Source: an uncultured Eggerthellaceae bacterium
GTDB lineage: Bacteria > Actinomycetota > Coriobacteriia > Coriobacteriales > Eggerthellaceae
Length of the DNA stretch: 64,000 bases
Reading direction: 5' to 3'
NCBI GenBank assembly: GCA_934617065.1
Contig: CAKTTY010000001.1
Location: 124,001-188,000 of the forward strand
Below are positions 34,726 through 43,163 of the stretch, piece by piece (positions within the stretch are counted from its first letter, which is position 1; every line of letters begins with the position of its first letter). Under the pieces are notes generated by a model that saw only the letters and a program-made list of their open reading frames with translations, ran no database searches and had not been told where the DNA came from. The position numbers and the translations under genes are program-made.

Positions 34726-35490
34726 TTAGGCCTCGTGCTGACGGACTGCGTCGAACTCGAAAGTATGCAGGAACTTCTGCGCGCGTTCGGTTTTGGGGTG
34801 CTCGAAGAAGCGTTCGGGGATGTCTTGCTCCACGATTTCGCCTCCATCGAAGAACAGAACCCGGTCGGCAACGGCACGGGCGAACTGCATTTCGTGGGTA
34901 ACGATAAGCATCGTTTTGCCCTCCTGCGCCAAGCCCAGGATAACGTCCAGTACCTCGCGTACCATTTCGGGGTCAAGGGCAGCGGTAACTTCGTCAAGCA
35001 GCAGCACCTCGGGCTCCATTGCCAACGCTCGGGCAATGGCAACGCGCTGCTTCTGGCCACCAGAAAGCTCGCGCGGATAGCTCTTTTCCTTCTCGGTAAG
35101 GCCAACGCGCTTCAGGAGGGCGCGCGCCGCTTCTTCAGCCTGCGCCTTAGGGATCTTCTTCACTTTGGTGGGTGCCAACGTGATGTTGTCGAGCACCGTC
35201 ATATGGGGGAACAGGTCGTAGCTCTGGAACACCATGCCAACTTTCTGGCGAAGTTCGGTGAGGTCCTTCTCGGAGCTGGTTACTTCCTTGCCGTCAACCT
35301 TGATGGTGCCGCCCTGAATGGGCTCAAGAGCATTGATGCAGCGCAGGAAGGTTGACTTGCCGCACCCCGAGGGGCCGATAACCACAATTACCTCGCCGCG
35401 CTTAACGGAAAGGCTGATATCTTCAAGCACCACGTTTTCGCCGTAGGCTTTCTTAAGATGCTCAATGGAGAGCAGGGCGGTATCGCTCAT
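34726..35490 (-). CDS. Polar amino acid ABC transporter ATPase (GlnQ type)
   Basis: 254 residues. Walker A is GPSGCGKST (about residues 39-47), the Q-loop is VFQSYDLFPHMTV, the signature is LSGGQKQRVAIARAL, Walker B is VLLLDEVTAALDPE and the switch is IVTHEM. These are the exact patterns of GlnQ/HisP-type importers; note DEVT in place of the more common DEPT. It starts 4 bases after the permease gene and ends the three-gene operon. Confidence 0.95.
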   Translation of the reverse strand: MSDTALLSIEHLKKAYGENVVLEDISLSVKRGEVIVVIGPSGCGKSTFLRCINALEPIQGGTIKVDGKEVTSSEKDLTELRQKVGMVFQSYDLFPHMTVLDNITLAPTKVKKIPKAQAEEAARALLKRVGLTEKEKSYPRELSGGQKQRVAIARALAMEPEVLLLDEVTAALDPEMVREVLDVILGLAQEGKTMLIVTHEMQFARAVADRVLFFDGGEIVEQDIPERFFEHPKTERAQKFLHTFEFDAVRQHEA

Positions 35491-35493
35491 TGC

Positions 35494-36168
35494 TTAGTTC
35501 CATTTCTTCTCGAGGTGGTTTGCCAGCATGCTGATGGGCCAGCAAATTACGAAGTACAGCAACATGATGGTGCCGTAAATGCCGAATACGGCATTGGGGG
35601 AGGTCATGCGGTTTGCTTCGATGATCTGTTGGCCAACCTTCATCATCTCGATAACGCCGATCATCAGCAGCAAGCTGGTGGTTTTGATCATGCGGGTAAT
35701 GAGGTTGATGGAGGAAGGGATAAGGCGGCGGATGGCCTGAGGGATAATAACCTGACGGTAAATCTGCGCTTTATTCAGACCTAACGCAGCGGCGCTTTCG
35801 TACTGCTGCTTCGGGATGCTGGTAAGGGCGCCGCGAACCAGGTCGCCCATTTCGCCGGTGCCCCAGAACACGAATACGATGATGGAGGAAAGCTCCGCCG
35901 AGATATTCAAGCCCATAACGCGCGTGGCGCCGAAGAACACGATGTAGAGCAGCACCAGCTGCGGCATAATGCGTACGATTTCGAGGTACAAACGGGAAAT
36001 AACCTTGGCAACGGGGTTCTTCCACGTCATGAAGATGCCGAACAGCATGCCCAGAATGATGCTGAGCACGACGGAGATTGCGCTGATCTGCACCGCAACC
36101 CAAAGGCCCTGCAGAAGGCGGGCGGCGTTTGAGCCCATGAACAGTACATCAAGCCCCAAAGCTTCCAT
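35494..36168 (-). CDS. Polar amino acid ABC transporter permease
   Basis: 224 residues, HisM/GlnP type. Several hydrophobic helices are visible, with the coupling loop YESAAALGLNKAQIYRQVIIPQAIRRLIPS. I chose the ATG giving MEALGLDVLF because it lies 7 bases after a perfect AAAGGAGG; the frame is open 11 codons further. It overlaps the 3' end of the other permease gene by 20 bases, which argues for coupled translation. Confidence 0.9.
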   Translation of the reverse strand: MEALGLDVLFMGSNAARLLQGLWVAVQISAISVVLSIILGMLFGIFMTWKNPVAKVISRLYLEIVRIMPQLVLLYIVFFGATRVMGLNISAELSSIIVFVFWGTGEMGDLVRGALTSIPKQQYESAAALGLNKAQIYRQVIIPQAIRRLIPSSINLITRMIKTTSLLLMIGVIEMMKVGQQIIEANRMTSPNAVFGIYGTIMLLYFVICWPISMLANHLEKKWN

Positions 36169-36808
36169 GACGCAACCTCCTTTCAATGTACGTACCAGCA
36201 ACGGAAACCGGCACCAGGATAATGAGGTAGAACGCTACGAGCATTACCAGGCATTCGGTGGTTTTGTAGTAAAGGCCCATCAGGTCTTTCGTGACGAACA
36301 TGAGGTCCATCAGGCTGATTGCGGAAAACACGCTGGTTTCCTTCAGCAGGAAGATCACGTTGGCGACAAACGAAGGGAAGCTCAGTGAAACTGCCTGCGG
36401 AAGCACTACGTAGCGCATGGACTGCAGTTTCGAAAGGCCCAAGCTGATAGCGCTTTCGCGCTGGATGGGCTCCACGTTTTCCAGGCCAGCACGGAATGAT
36501 TCGGCCATGTAGGCGCCACCGTGCAATGCGAGGCCAACCATGCCGCACACTTCTGGGGTGATGGAAAAGCCCATACGGGGCAGACCGAAATAGAAGAAGA
36601 ACAGCTGAATAAGCAATGGCGTGTTGCGGAACAGCTCGATATATACGCGGCAAAGCTGGCGAAGCACAGGGATGCGGAAGTGCACGATCATGGCCACAAC
36701 GAGGCCGATGATGACGGATCCGGCGATACCGATCCATCCAATGCTCAGCGTCAGCCACGCCGCATCCTCGTACAGAGGAAGGTATTGCGCCATGGCGTCG
36801 AAGTTCAA
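36149..36808 (-). CDS. Polar amino acid ABC transporter permease
   Basis: 219 residues, the first gene of the operon. The coupling loop reads QRESAISLGLSKLQSMRYVVLPQAVSLSFPS, and the helix before it contains VYIELFRNTPLLIQLFF, the typical signature of the His/Glu/Gln permease family. The start is uncertain: a TTG with an AAAGGA site about 7 bases upstream is my choice, an ATG five codons further in is the main alternative. Two different permeases indicate a heterodimeric channel. Confidence 0.85.
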   Translation of the reverse strand: MNFDAMAQYLPLYEDAAWLTLSIGWIGIAGSVIIGLVVAMIVHFRIPVLRQLCRVYIELFRNTPLLIQLFFFYFGLPRMGFSITPEVCGMVGLALHGGAYMAESFRAGLENVEPIQRESAISLGLSKLQSMRYVVLPQAVSLSFPSFVANVIFLLKETSVFSAISLMDLMFVTKDLMGLYYKTTECLVMLVAFYLIILVPVSVAGTYIERRLRHGSFGA

Positions 36809-36832
36809 CGCGGGGTCCTTTCTACATTGCAA

Positions 36833-37353
36833 AACCTATCAGTTTGGTAGGATTAAGGGGGATTGTAGAACGATGGCAATGCAAGTCAAGCGTTTTCAGG
36901 GGCAAGACAGCATGCCTTGGCAAAAAGCCAACAGCTTTACATATTACTGGTTTAAGCATCTATTGTGGCACTAAGCGTGCTCGAATCTCGTATTCGGCGA
37001 AGTGGCGGCGGTTTGCGCTTTGGTGGGGTGCTAGACTTCGGTGATAAAAGTGCAGCAAGGAATCGCGATTTGCGCAATTTGGCTATTCGATGCGAGACCT
37101 GTCGGGGAATTGACGCGGTGGCCTCTATGAAGTTGGGCCCTTTAGCTCGGAGTCCCCTGCTGGGGTTATGAGCTTGGCGGCGGTTTGGGTTTGACTCTTG
37201 CGCTAAGCCCCCTCTTTCGGCGCCGTGGTTGGGCGGCATTCGGTCCGTCCGCCCAATTGGCGCCGTGGATTCGCCTCGGGACCTGCGCTGGGGCGGTGCG
37301 TAAGGCTTGTTGCGATTTTGAATTCATTGCCCGGAATGGAAAGGAAGCATATT
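36833..37353. other. Intergenic region with one half of a direct repeat
   Basis: No gene. Bases 37227-37290 match 39175-39240 on the other side of the next gene; see the separate entries. The region around 36960-37090 is moderately AT-rich and probably holds promoters for the divergent genes. Confidence 0.5.
37227..37290. repeat. Left copy of a direct repeat flanking the ABC exporter gene
   Basis: GGTTGGGCGGCATTCGGTCC, then a CCGCCCAA arm, then a GTGGATTCGCCTC and CTGCGCTG end. About three quarters of the bases match the copy at 39175-39240 in the same orientation. Confidence 0.6.
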
Positions 37354-39147
37354 TTGAGCGAGCCGGAAAAGCGAGAGGTTCCCTTTAAAGAAGTAGCGCG
37401 AAAATTCGTCAGCTACTACAAACCATTCACGTTTTTGTTCGTTGCCGACTTGGTATGCGCAACGCTGCTCGCTGCCATTGACCTGGCTTTCCCTCAGATC
37501 CTCAACTTCTTCGTGCGCGATTTCTTCGTCAATGCGCGCGATGCCATTATGGGCGTATTGCCGTGGGTGGCTGCTGGGCTGGTGGCAATGTATGTGGTGC
37601 GCAGCTTGTGCCAGTACTTCATCTCTTGCTGGGGCCACATTATGGGCGCACGCATGGAGGCGCGGATGCGCATGGATTTGTTCCAGCAGTATCAGCGTTT
37701 GAGCTTTTCGTACTACGACCGCAATAACACCGGCGAAATGATGTCGAAACTGGTTACCGACCTGTTCGACATTTCGGAGGTGGCCCACCATGGTCCCGAA
37801 AACCTCTTTATCGCAACTCTGAAAATCGTGGGTTCCTTCGTGTTGCTGATGTTCATCAATGTTCCGCTTACGCTGGTGATGCTGGCGGTGACGGCCGTCA
37901 TGGCAACGTATGCGTTTGTCCAGAATTATCGCAAGCGCATAATATTCCGCCAGAATCGTGTGCGCATGGCTGGTTTGAATGCGCGTTTGCAAGATTCGCT
38001 GGGCGGTATTCGCGTGGTGAAGGGGTTTGGCAACGAGCATATCGAGATTGATAAGTTCGGCCACGCCAATGAAGAGTTCATCGAAACGAAGGAGCTTTCG
38101 TATCGTTTCATGGGCCAATTCCAGATGGCGTCGAGCTTCTTCACGGGCGCGTTGTACACGGCAACTATTGTGGGTGGCGGCCTGTTCGTTGCGCAGGGCA
38201 TCCTCGATCCTGCCGATATGGTTATGTACGCGCTGTACATTGGCATCTTTATTGCTCCCGTGGAGCTGCTTATCAACTTCACCGAAACGTTCCAGAAGGG
38301 ATATGCGGGCTTTCGCCGTTTCGTCGAAACGCTTGCCGAACGTCCAGGGGTGGAAAACAAATCGAATGCCATTGATCTTGGTGCCGTGGTTGGCGAAGGG
38401 GGCGCTCCGAGCATCAGCTATTCGGGCGTTCATTTCTCGTATGTTGACGGCAAGGAAGTGTTGCGTGGCTTGGACCTTGAGGTGCCTGCGGGGTCCACGG
38501 TGGCGTTGGTCGGTCCTTCGGGCGGCGGGAAAACGACCACGTGCTCGTTGCTGCCGCGCTTTTATGATGTGTCGTCTGGTTCCGTGAAAATCGACGGTGT
38601 TGATGTGCGCGATGCCACGTTGGAGTCGCTTCGTGCGCAGGTGGGCATCGTGCAGCAGGACGTGTATCTGTTCGAGGGCACCATTCGCGAGAATATTCTG
38701 TATGGCGATCCGTCCGCTTCCCAGGAGCGGGTTGAATGGGCCGCGCGTCAGGCAAATATCCACGAGTTTATTGCTGGCTTGGAAGATGGCTACGACACGC
38801 TTGTGGGCGAGCGCGGCACCCGCCTTTCGGGTGGTCAGAAGCAACGCATCGCCATTGCGCGTGTGTTTCTGCGCGATCCCCATATCCTGGTGCTGGACGA
38901 AGCAACCAGTGCCCTGGACAACGAAAGCGAAGAGCGCGTCCAAGCATCGCTTGAGCGGTTGAGCGAAAACCGCACCACCTTGGTAATTGCGCATCGCCTT
39001 TCTACCATTCGCAACGCCGATTTCATCGCTGTAGTAGACGAGGGGCGCGCGGTCGAAGTGGGTACGCATGAAGAGTTGCGGGCTCGAGGTGGCATTTACG
39101 ATCGCTATTACCGTATGCAATTCGCAGGAAAGCGTGGGGCTGAGTAG
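37354..39147 (+). CDS. ABC exporter (fused membrane and ATPase domains)
   Basis: 597 residues from a TTG behind AAAGGAAG; an ATG six codons upstream is the alternative. The N-terminal membrane domain (about residues 30-320) has six helices with the MRMDLFQQYQRLSFSYYDRNNTGEMMSKL coupling segment. The ATPase domain carries Walker A GPSGGGKTT, the Q-loop QQDVYLFEGTIRENI, signature LSGGQKQRIAIARV, Walker B ILVLDEATSALD and the switch AHRLST. It is a half-size MsbA/BmrA-type exporter that must dimerise; homologues move lipids or drugs. There is no second half-transporter gene next to it, so a homodimer is likely. Confidence 0.9.
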   Translation: MSEPEKREVPFKEVARKFVSYYKPFTFLFVADLVCATLLAAIDLAFPQILNFFVRDFFVNARDAIMGVLPWVAAGLVAMYVVRSLCQYFISCWGHIMGARMEARMRMDLFQQYQRLSFSYYDRNNTGEMMSKLVTDLFDISEVAHHGPENLFIATLKIVGSFVLLMFINVPLTLVMLAVTAVMATYAFVQNYRKRIIFRQNRVRMAGLNARLQDSLGGIRVVKGFGNEHIEIDKFGHANEEFIETKELSYRFMGQFQMASSFFTGALYTATIVGGGLFVAQGILDPADMVMYALYIGIFIAPVELLINFTETFQKGYAGFRRFVETLAERPGVENKSNAIDLGAVVGEGGAPSISYSGVHFSYVDGKEVLRGLDLEVPAGSTVALVGPSGGGKTTTCSLLPRFYDVSSGSVKIDGVDVRDATLESLRAQVGIVQQDVYLFEGTIRENILYGDPSASQERVEWAARQANIHEFIAGLEDGYDTLVGERGTRLSGGQKQRIAIARVFLRDPHILVLDEATSALDNESEERVQASLERLSENRTTLVIAHRLSTIRNADFIAVVDEGRAVEVGTHEELRARGGIYDRYYRMQFAGKRGAE

Positions 39148-39174
39148 TTTTTGCTTCAATTGGGCGGCGTTCGG

Positions 39175-39240
39175 GGTTGGGCGGCGTTCGGTCGGACCGC
39201 CCAACTGTGGCGTTGTGAATCCGTCTCAACCCTTGCGCTG
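39175..39240. repeat. Right copy of the direct repeat flanking the ABC exporter gene
   Basis: Begins GGTTGGGCGGCGTTCGGTCG. It contains the hairpin GTTGGGCGG...CCGCCCAAC, which is a perfect 9-bp stem here and imperfect in the left copy, and ends CCTTGCGCTG. A further partial copy (TTGGGCGGCGTTCGG) lies just before it at 39160. It follows the exporter stop by 27 bases, so the hairpin may also act in 3'-end formation. Confidence 0.6.
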
Positions 39241-39302
39241 AAATGGGACTGCGCGTTTGCCGGGCGGGCTGAAACATGCCCTGTGATTGTTTGCGGCAAT
39301 TG

Positions 39303-39331
39303 TTGACGTGGCGGGTCAATCCAGGTATATC
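39303..39331 (+). promoter_or_regulatory. Promoter of the heavy-metal-binding protein gene
   Basis: TTGACG (-35) and TATATC (-10) are separated by 17 bases. The start codon is 43 bases after the -10 box. Confidence 0.55.
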
Positions 39332-39374
39332 CTGTGTTTGTTAGATAAGGCAAACTTTCAGGGAAAGGCCCGTG

Positions 39375-39635
39375 ATGATCAGAACTGTAGTTGATATCGA
39401 TGGCATGATGTGCGGCATGTGCGAATCGCACGTCAACGATGCCGTGCGTAACAACTTCAAGGTTAAGAAGGTGTCCTCTTCGCATGGTAAGGGACGCACC
39501 GTAATCGAATCGGAGGCTCCTCTTGACGAAGGCGAGCTTAGTCGCGTGATCGACGCAACCGGCTACGAGGTGCAGCAGGTAACTTCCGAAGAAGTTCAGA
39601 AGAAGGGCTTGTTCGGCGGTTTGTTTGGCAAATAG
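39375..39635 (+). CDS. HMA-domain copper-chaperone-like protein
   Basis: 86 residues with the heavy-metal-associated fold (beta-alpha-beta-beta-alpha-beta). The metal site is MMCGMC (about residues 10-15), in place of the more usual MTCxxC, which keeps the two cysteines that bind Cu(I). After the domain (about 1-70) there is a short tail ending in KGLFGGLFGK. Such proteins carry copper to P-type ATPases or transcription factors; no copper ATPase is in the window. A GTG one codon upstream is an alternative start; the ATG follows GGGAAAGG. Confidence 0.85.
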   Translation: MIRTVVDIDGMMCGMCESHVNDAVRNNFKVKKVSSSHGKGRTVIESEAPLDEGELSRVIDATGYEVQQVTSEEVQKKGLFGGLFGK

Positions 39636-39754
39636 CTTGAACTCACATGGCGGGGCTGTTGCTGCTGTGGTGGTGCCTCGATAGTGAAGCGGCCCTAGCG
39701 AATGCGACAGGGTCCGCATAAGGCATCCCTGCTGCGCCAGCCTTCGGAATAATC

Positions 39755-41002
39755 CTATCGCACGCGGTAGGGCTTGTTGCCCCAATAGAATTTCAGCAGG
39801 TGCTTCTTGGGTGTGCTAAGTGTTCCCACCAAATCGAGTGTAGCCACTGCGGCATCGTGTGCGGCGTTCGGGCGGCGCAGCGATTCGCCTCCGCTGAGCA
39901 TGGTTTGAAGCTGGGCGGGGTTTTCGTGGATTTGCTGCAGGCGCTCAACCAGCTCTTCTGCAGTTTCGGCAGTAACGGCGGCGCCAGCTTTGGTGACCGT
40001 ATAGGTGTTGGCGCGCTCCTGGCCGTACGACTTGCCCACCAAAATCAGGGGCAAGCGTGCGCACAGGCACTCGGTAGTGGCCAGGCCACCCGATTTTGCC
40101 ACAATCATGTCGCTCGCTTCCATCAGCTGCGGAATGCGCTCAATGTAGTTGAAGACGGAAACATTTGCGATGTTCCGTTCCGCGAAAAACCCTTTCAGCC
40201 CATTGGCGTACTCTTCGTCGGCACCAGCCAGGAAGGCGAAGTGCATGTTGGGGAATTCGGAAAGAAGCGGAACAACCTTGTTCACGATTTCGCGGAATGG
40301 GATATAAGGCTGCGAGTGACGAGCGCCAGCCATTACCATGACGATCATTTTGTCTTGCGGAAGGTCGAACTGTTTCAGCACTTCGGCTCGATCGATGGGG
40401 TCGGTGAAGCCCTTTCGCACCGGAATGCCCGTGACCTTGATATGGCTTTCGGGCACCTTGCGCGGCGTGAGTTCCTTCACCATGGTTTCATCGGCGGCGC
40501 AGAATAGGTCGCAGTCAAGGTGCGGCCATAGGCCTTCCGCGCCGTAGTCGGTAGGGATGCAGGTTACGGGGAAGGTTTGTCCGGTAACCATTTTTGCAGC
40601 AACCGATGCGTTGGCGGCAACGATGTGTGTTGCCAGGATGGCGATGGGCTTGCGCTTTCGGGCTATTTTGGTGAAGGGCGCGAACATGAATGGCGACCAC
40701 GCGGAACCGCCACCCCACAGCAGACGCCCCGTAAAGGTGCGATGCCAGGTGATGTCGTAGAGCCAGTTGAAAGAAACAGTGACATTGGCGGTTTTGTCGC
40801 CATCGAATTTTATGTAGCCGTAGTCAAGGATGTCCAACACAGCGATTTCGGTGTTTTCCGGCAGGGCGGGGTGCTTGCCGCAAAGATCTTCAAGAGCCTG
40901 GGCAGTTGCCTGCGCGGCGCTGCGATGACCCGAGCCAACAGAGGCGTACGTGATGATGACCAAGGGACGATTCGACGTTTCGTCGCATGTGGTGGTGATC
41001 AT
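39755..41002 (-). CDS. Diacylglycerol glucosyl/galactosyltransferase (MGDG synthase/UgtP-like)
   Basis: 415 residues, GT28-type enzyme. The N-terminal MGDG-synthase domain contains TYASVGSGHRSAAQATAQAL (GSGHRS at 23-28), the loop that binds the lipid acceptor, and the C-terminal domain carries the UDP-sugar site with SGGLATTECLCARLPLILV. The enzyme would transfer glucose or galactose from a UDP-sugar to diacylglycerol, giving membrane glycolipids or an anchor for lipoteichoic-type polymers. The ATG lies behind a perfect AAAGGAGG. It could instead act on undecaprenyl lipids like MurG, but the N-terminal motif favours diacylglycerol. Confidence 0.85.
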   Translation of the reverse strand: MITTTCDETSNRPLVIITYASVGSGHRSAAQATAQALEDLCGKHPALPENTEIAVLDILDYGYIKFDGDKTANVTVSFNWLYDITWHRTFTGRLLWGGGSAWSPFMFAPFTKIARKRKPIAILATHIVAANASVAAKMVTGQTFPVTCIPTDYGAEGLWPHLDCDLFCAADETMVKELTPRKVPESHIKVTGIPVRKGFTDPIDRAEVLKQFDLPQDKMIVMVMAGARHSQPYIPFREIVNKVVPLLSEFPNMHFAFLAGADEEYANGLKGFFAERNIANVSVFNYIERIPQLMEASDMIVAKSGGLATTECLCARLPLILVGKSYGQERANTYTVTKAGAAVTAETAEELVERLQQIHENPAQLQTMLSGGESLRRPNAAHDAAVATLDLVGTLSTPKKHLLKFYWGNKPYRVR

Positions 41003-41223
41003 TGCGCCTCCTTTCAGCTGTGATTTTGCGCTTTGTGGCAAACCCGAAAGGGGCATGCGCTCTTGTTCTGTTCGGTGCGAGACAGTATGCGCCAAATATC
41101 GAGGTCTTGTTTCGCTTAGTCTATCTAACCAGAAATAAGGCACAAACGGGAGCAACGTTGTTGCAAAAACCGCGGTAAGAGCGTAAGCGGGTGGCTAATC
41201 TGCGGGAGTGGGCATTTTGGCTC

Positions 41224-41252
41224 TTGCGGAAAAAATGATCGTTGCGTATACT
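41224..41252 (+). promoter_or_regulatory. Promoter of the threonine tRNA gene
   Basis: TTGCGG (-35) and TATACT (-10) with a 17-base spacer; the tRNA begins 31 bases after the -10 box. Confidence 0.75.
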
Positions 41253-41282
41253 TCTATGGCGCTTGTTTTTAGCGTCGGGAGT

Positions 41283-41358
<76 letters not shown>

Positions 41359-41369
41359 TCGAATTTGCA

Positions 41370-41404
41370 GGTCAGTCGCTTATGCGACTGGCCTTTTTCT
41401 TTTC
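41370..41404 (+). terminator. Terminator after tRNA-Thr
   Basis: GGTCAGTCGC-TTAT-GCGACTGGCC is a 10-bp stem with one G-T pair followed by TTTTTCTTTT. Confidence 0.95.
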
Positions 41405-41449
41405 TCGATCCGAATGACCAGCTCGGAAAAGTGGAAATATAGGCGGGAG

Positions 41450-41559
41450 GGGCAGGTGCCGTTTTCCCGCTCAACAAACGGGGCCTAGCTTGTGTTGAAA
41501 TTCGCAAGCTAGGCCCCGTCTTTGCGTCCTATGGCTAAATGAGAAAACGGCACCTGCCC
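41450..41559. repeat. Nested inverted-repeat element (REP/MITE-like) beside tRNA-Thr
   Basis: Outer arms of 17 bp (GGGCAGGTGCCGTTTTC and its exact complement GAAAACGGCACCTGCCC) enclose inner arms of 15 bp (ACGGGGCCTAGCTTG and CAAGCTAGGCCCCGT), both perfect. The inner loop is 12 bases. There are no long T-runs, so it is not an ordinary terminator. Sequences of the type GGGGCAGGTGCCGTTTTC are, from memory, common in intergenic palindromes near IS200-like (RAYT) transposases; no transposase is present here. Confidence 0.75.
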
Positions 41560-41629
41560 TGCACCCACCTTCTTCGCGGCGGGGCTTTTGAAGGCTTGCG
41601 TTTCTCGTCGTTCCTTTCGCTAGATTTTG

Positions 41630-41671
41630 ATACTGTTGGGAAGAATCAAATTAAGCATGCTTGGTTTAGCA
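41630..41671. promoter_or_regulatory. Possible operator region of the MFS gene
   Basis: AAGCATGCTT is a perfect 10-bp palindrome, and TTGAT/ATCAA arms lie just before it. These are within 100 bases upstream of the transporter start. No regulator is identifiable. Confidence 0.3.
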
Positions 41672-41722
41672 TTATTTAAGTAACGGTAGTGGCTGCGCCT
41701 GTGCGGTCGCTCGTGAAGAAGG

Positions 41723-42937
41723 ATGGCTTTCGTGACAGAGGGTTCAGCGCGCACAAAACTTGCAACGGTTGCATTGGTTATCGTGGGTTTTGCCTTGGGT
41801 TTTGCAGAGTTCATCGTTATCGGTATCACGCCCGATATCGCTGAGGAATACGGTATCTCCCTTGCTTCTGCAGGCAACCTGGTGGGCTTCTTTGCTATTT
41901 CCTATGCGGTGTCGACGCCGATCATCGTGCTTTCCACTGGGCGTTTTCGCAGGTTCCCCCTGTTCGTGACGTTCCTTGCAGTGTTCAACGCAGGCAACCT
42001 TCTTGCTGTTGTGGCTCCCACGTATGAAACGCTGTTGGTGGCTCGTGTGCTTACTGCGGTGGTTTCGGGTGTGCTGTTGTCTACGGTGATGACGTTCATT
42101 AACGACATCATTCCTCGTGAAAAATCGGCTCGCATTATTTCGTTCGTTTACGCAGGCTTTTCTGTTGCTAGCGTATTGGGCACGCCCATTGGCACGCTGC
42201 TTGCCGATGCGTTTGGCATCAAGGCGGCGTTCGTAGCGGTAGAAGCTGTGGCGCTCATCGTTACAGTGCTGCTGCTTGTCTCTGTGCCACGCTCCGGTTC
42301 TACCGATGTTTCTTCCCGTGTGCGCGATCAGCTGGTGATCCTGAAGGATCGTCGCATCATTTTGGTGGTCATCATGAAGGGATTCGGCATGGCGGCAACG
42401 TACGTGTTCTATGTGTACGTAACGCCAATCTTGGAAGATGGCGTGGGCCTTTCGGTGTGGATGGTAAGTATCGTGCTGTTCTTCTACGGAGCCTCAACCA
42501 TTGTTTCCAATCTTGGCAGCGGCTCCATCGCTCAGCATTATGGCTTGGCGAAAATGCCCCTCATGTTCGCCTTGCAGGCCCTTGTGCTTCTGCTGCTTGG
42601 CCCCAGCCTTGCTTCGGGCAATACCGCGCTTGCTGTGATTAACGTGGTGCTCACGGGCGTGTTCATCTACCACATGAATTCTCCGCTGCAAACTTTTCTG
42701 CTGCAAACCTCAGCTAAGGATTATCCGAAGGCGCTTACCCTTGCGTCTGCCGTTATGCCCACTTCTTCAGACTTGGGAATCGCTGCAGGATCGTTCCTTG
42801 GCGGCGTGGTGGCTTCAGGCCCTGGTTTTGTGTGGGCGGGCCCGGTGGGCGCTCTGTTCGCAATTGTTGCTGTTGTTGCCGCCGTGCTGATCTTGCAGCC
42901 GGAAAACCGCAAGCGCGAAACCGCACAGGAGAAATAG
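41723..42937 (+). CDS. MFS transporter (DHA1/AraJ-like)
   Basis: 404 residues with 12 hydrophobic helices. The first helix reads LATVALVIVGFALGFAEFIVIGITPDIAEEYG, the start of the AraJ/YdhP/drug-efflux branch of the major facilitator superfamily. The loop between helices 2 and 3 (STGRFRRFPLF) is a reduced MFS motif A, and the middle loop after helix 6 is polar (SGSTDVSSRVRDQLVILKDRR). Likely a proton-coupled exporter of small molecules; the substrate is unknown. A GTG three codons on is an alternative start. It is a single gene with its own terminator. Confidence 0.85.
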   Translation: MAFVTEGSARTKLATVALVIVGFALGFAEFIVIGITPDIAEEYGISLASAGNLVGFFAISYAVSTPIIVLSTGRFRRFPLFVTFLAVFNAGNLLAVVAPTYETLLVARVLTAVVSGVLLSTVMTFINDIIPREKSARIISFVYAGFSVASVLGTPIGTLLADAFGIKAAFVAVEAVALIVTVLLLVSVPRSGSTDVSSRVRDQLVILKDRRIILVVIMKGFGMAATYVFYVYVTPILEDGVGLSVWMVSIVLFFYGASTIVSNLGSGSIAQHYGLAKMPLMFALQALVLLLLGPSLASGNTALAVINVVLTGVFIYHMNSPLQTFLLQTSAKDYPKALTLASAVMPTSSDLGIAAGSFLGGVVASGPGFVWAGPVGALFAIVAVVAAVLILQPENRKRETAQEK

Positions 42938-42964
42938 CGCCGCGAAAAGAGCGCTACCCTGTGT

Positions 42965-42992
42965 GCGGCAGCCGATTAAGGGAGTCTGCCGC
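42965..42992 (+). other. Short hairpin downstream of the MFS gene
   Basis: GCGGCAG/CTGCCGC, a 7-bp stem with a 14-base loop and no T-run. Confidence 0.4.
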
Positions 42993-43016
42993 GTGAAAAT
43001 GGCATAGTGAACCGAG

Positions 43017-43111
43017 AAGGGCCGCCCTGACGCTGTATCGAACGCCCCTGTTTCTTCGAAGTGAGAAACAGGGGCGTTCCCCTTTGCATCGGGGTGGCCC
43101 TTTTGTATTTT
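43017..43111 (+). terminator. Large nested hairpin with T-rich tail
   Basis: An outer stem AAGGGCCGCCC/GGGTGGCCCTT (11 bp, one G-T pair) encloses an inner perfect 16-bp hairpin GAACGCCCCTGTTTCT/AGAAACAGGGGCGTTC (43040-43079), followed by TTTGTATTTT. It should end the MFS transcript; its size is unusual for a simple terminator. Confidence 0.7.
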
Positions 43112-43163
43112 GCGAGTTGGTTGGACGAATCTGCGGTTCGCGAATTGCGCTTAGAGGGCGCTG

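Noticed and set aside
37324..39204. A 626-residue antisense frame over the ABC exporter
   Set aside because: The exporter on the plus strand has all ABC motifs; the antisense frame is His/Arg-rich and has no motif.
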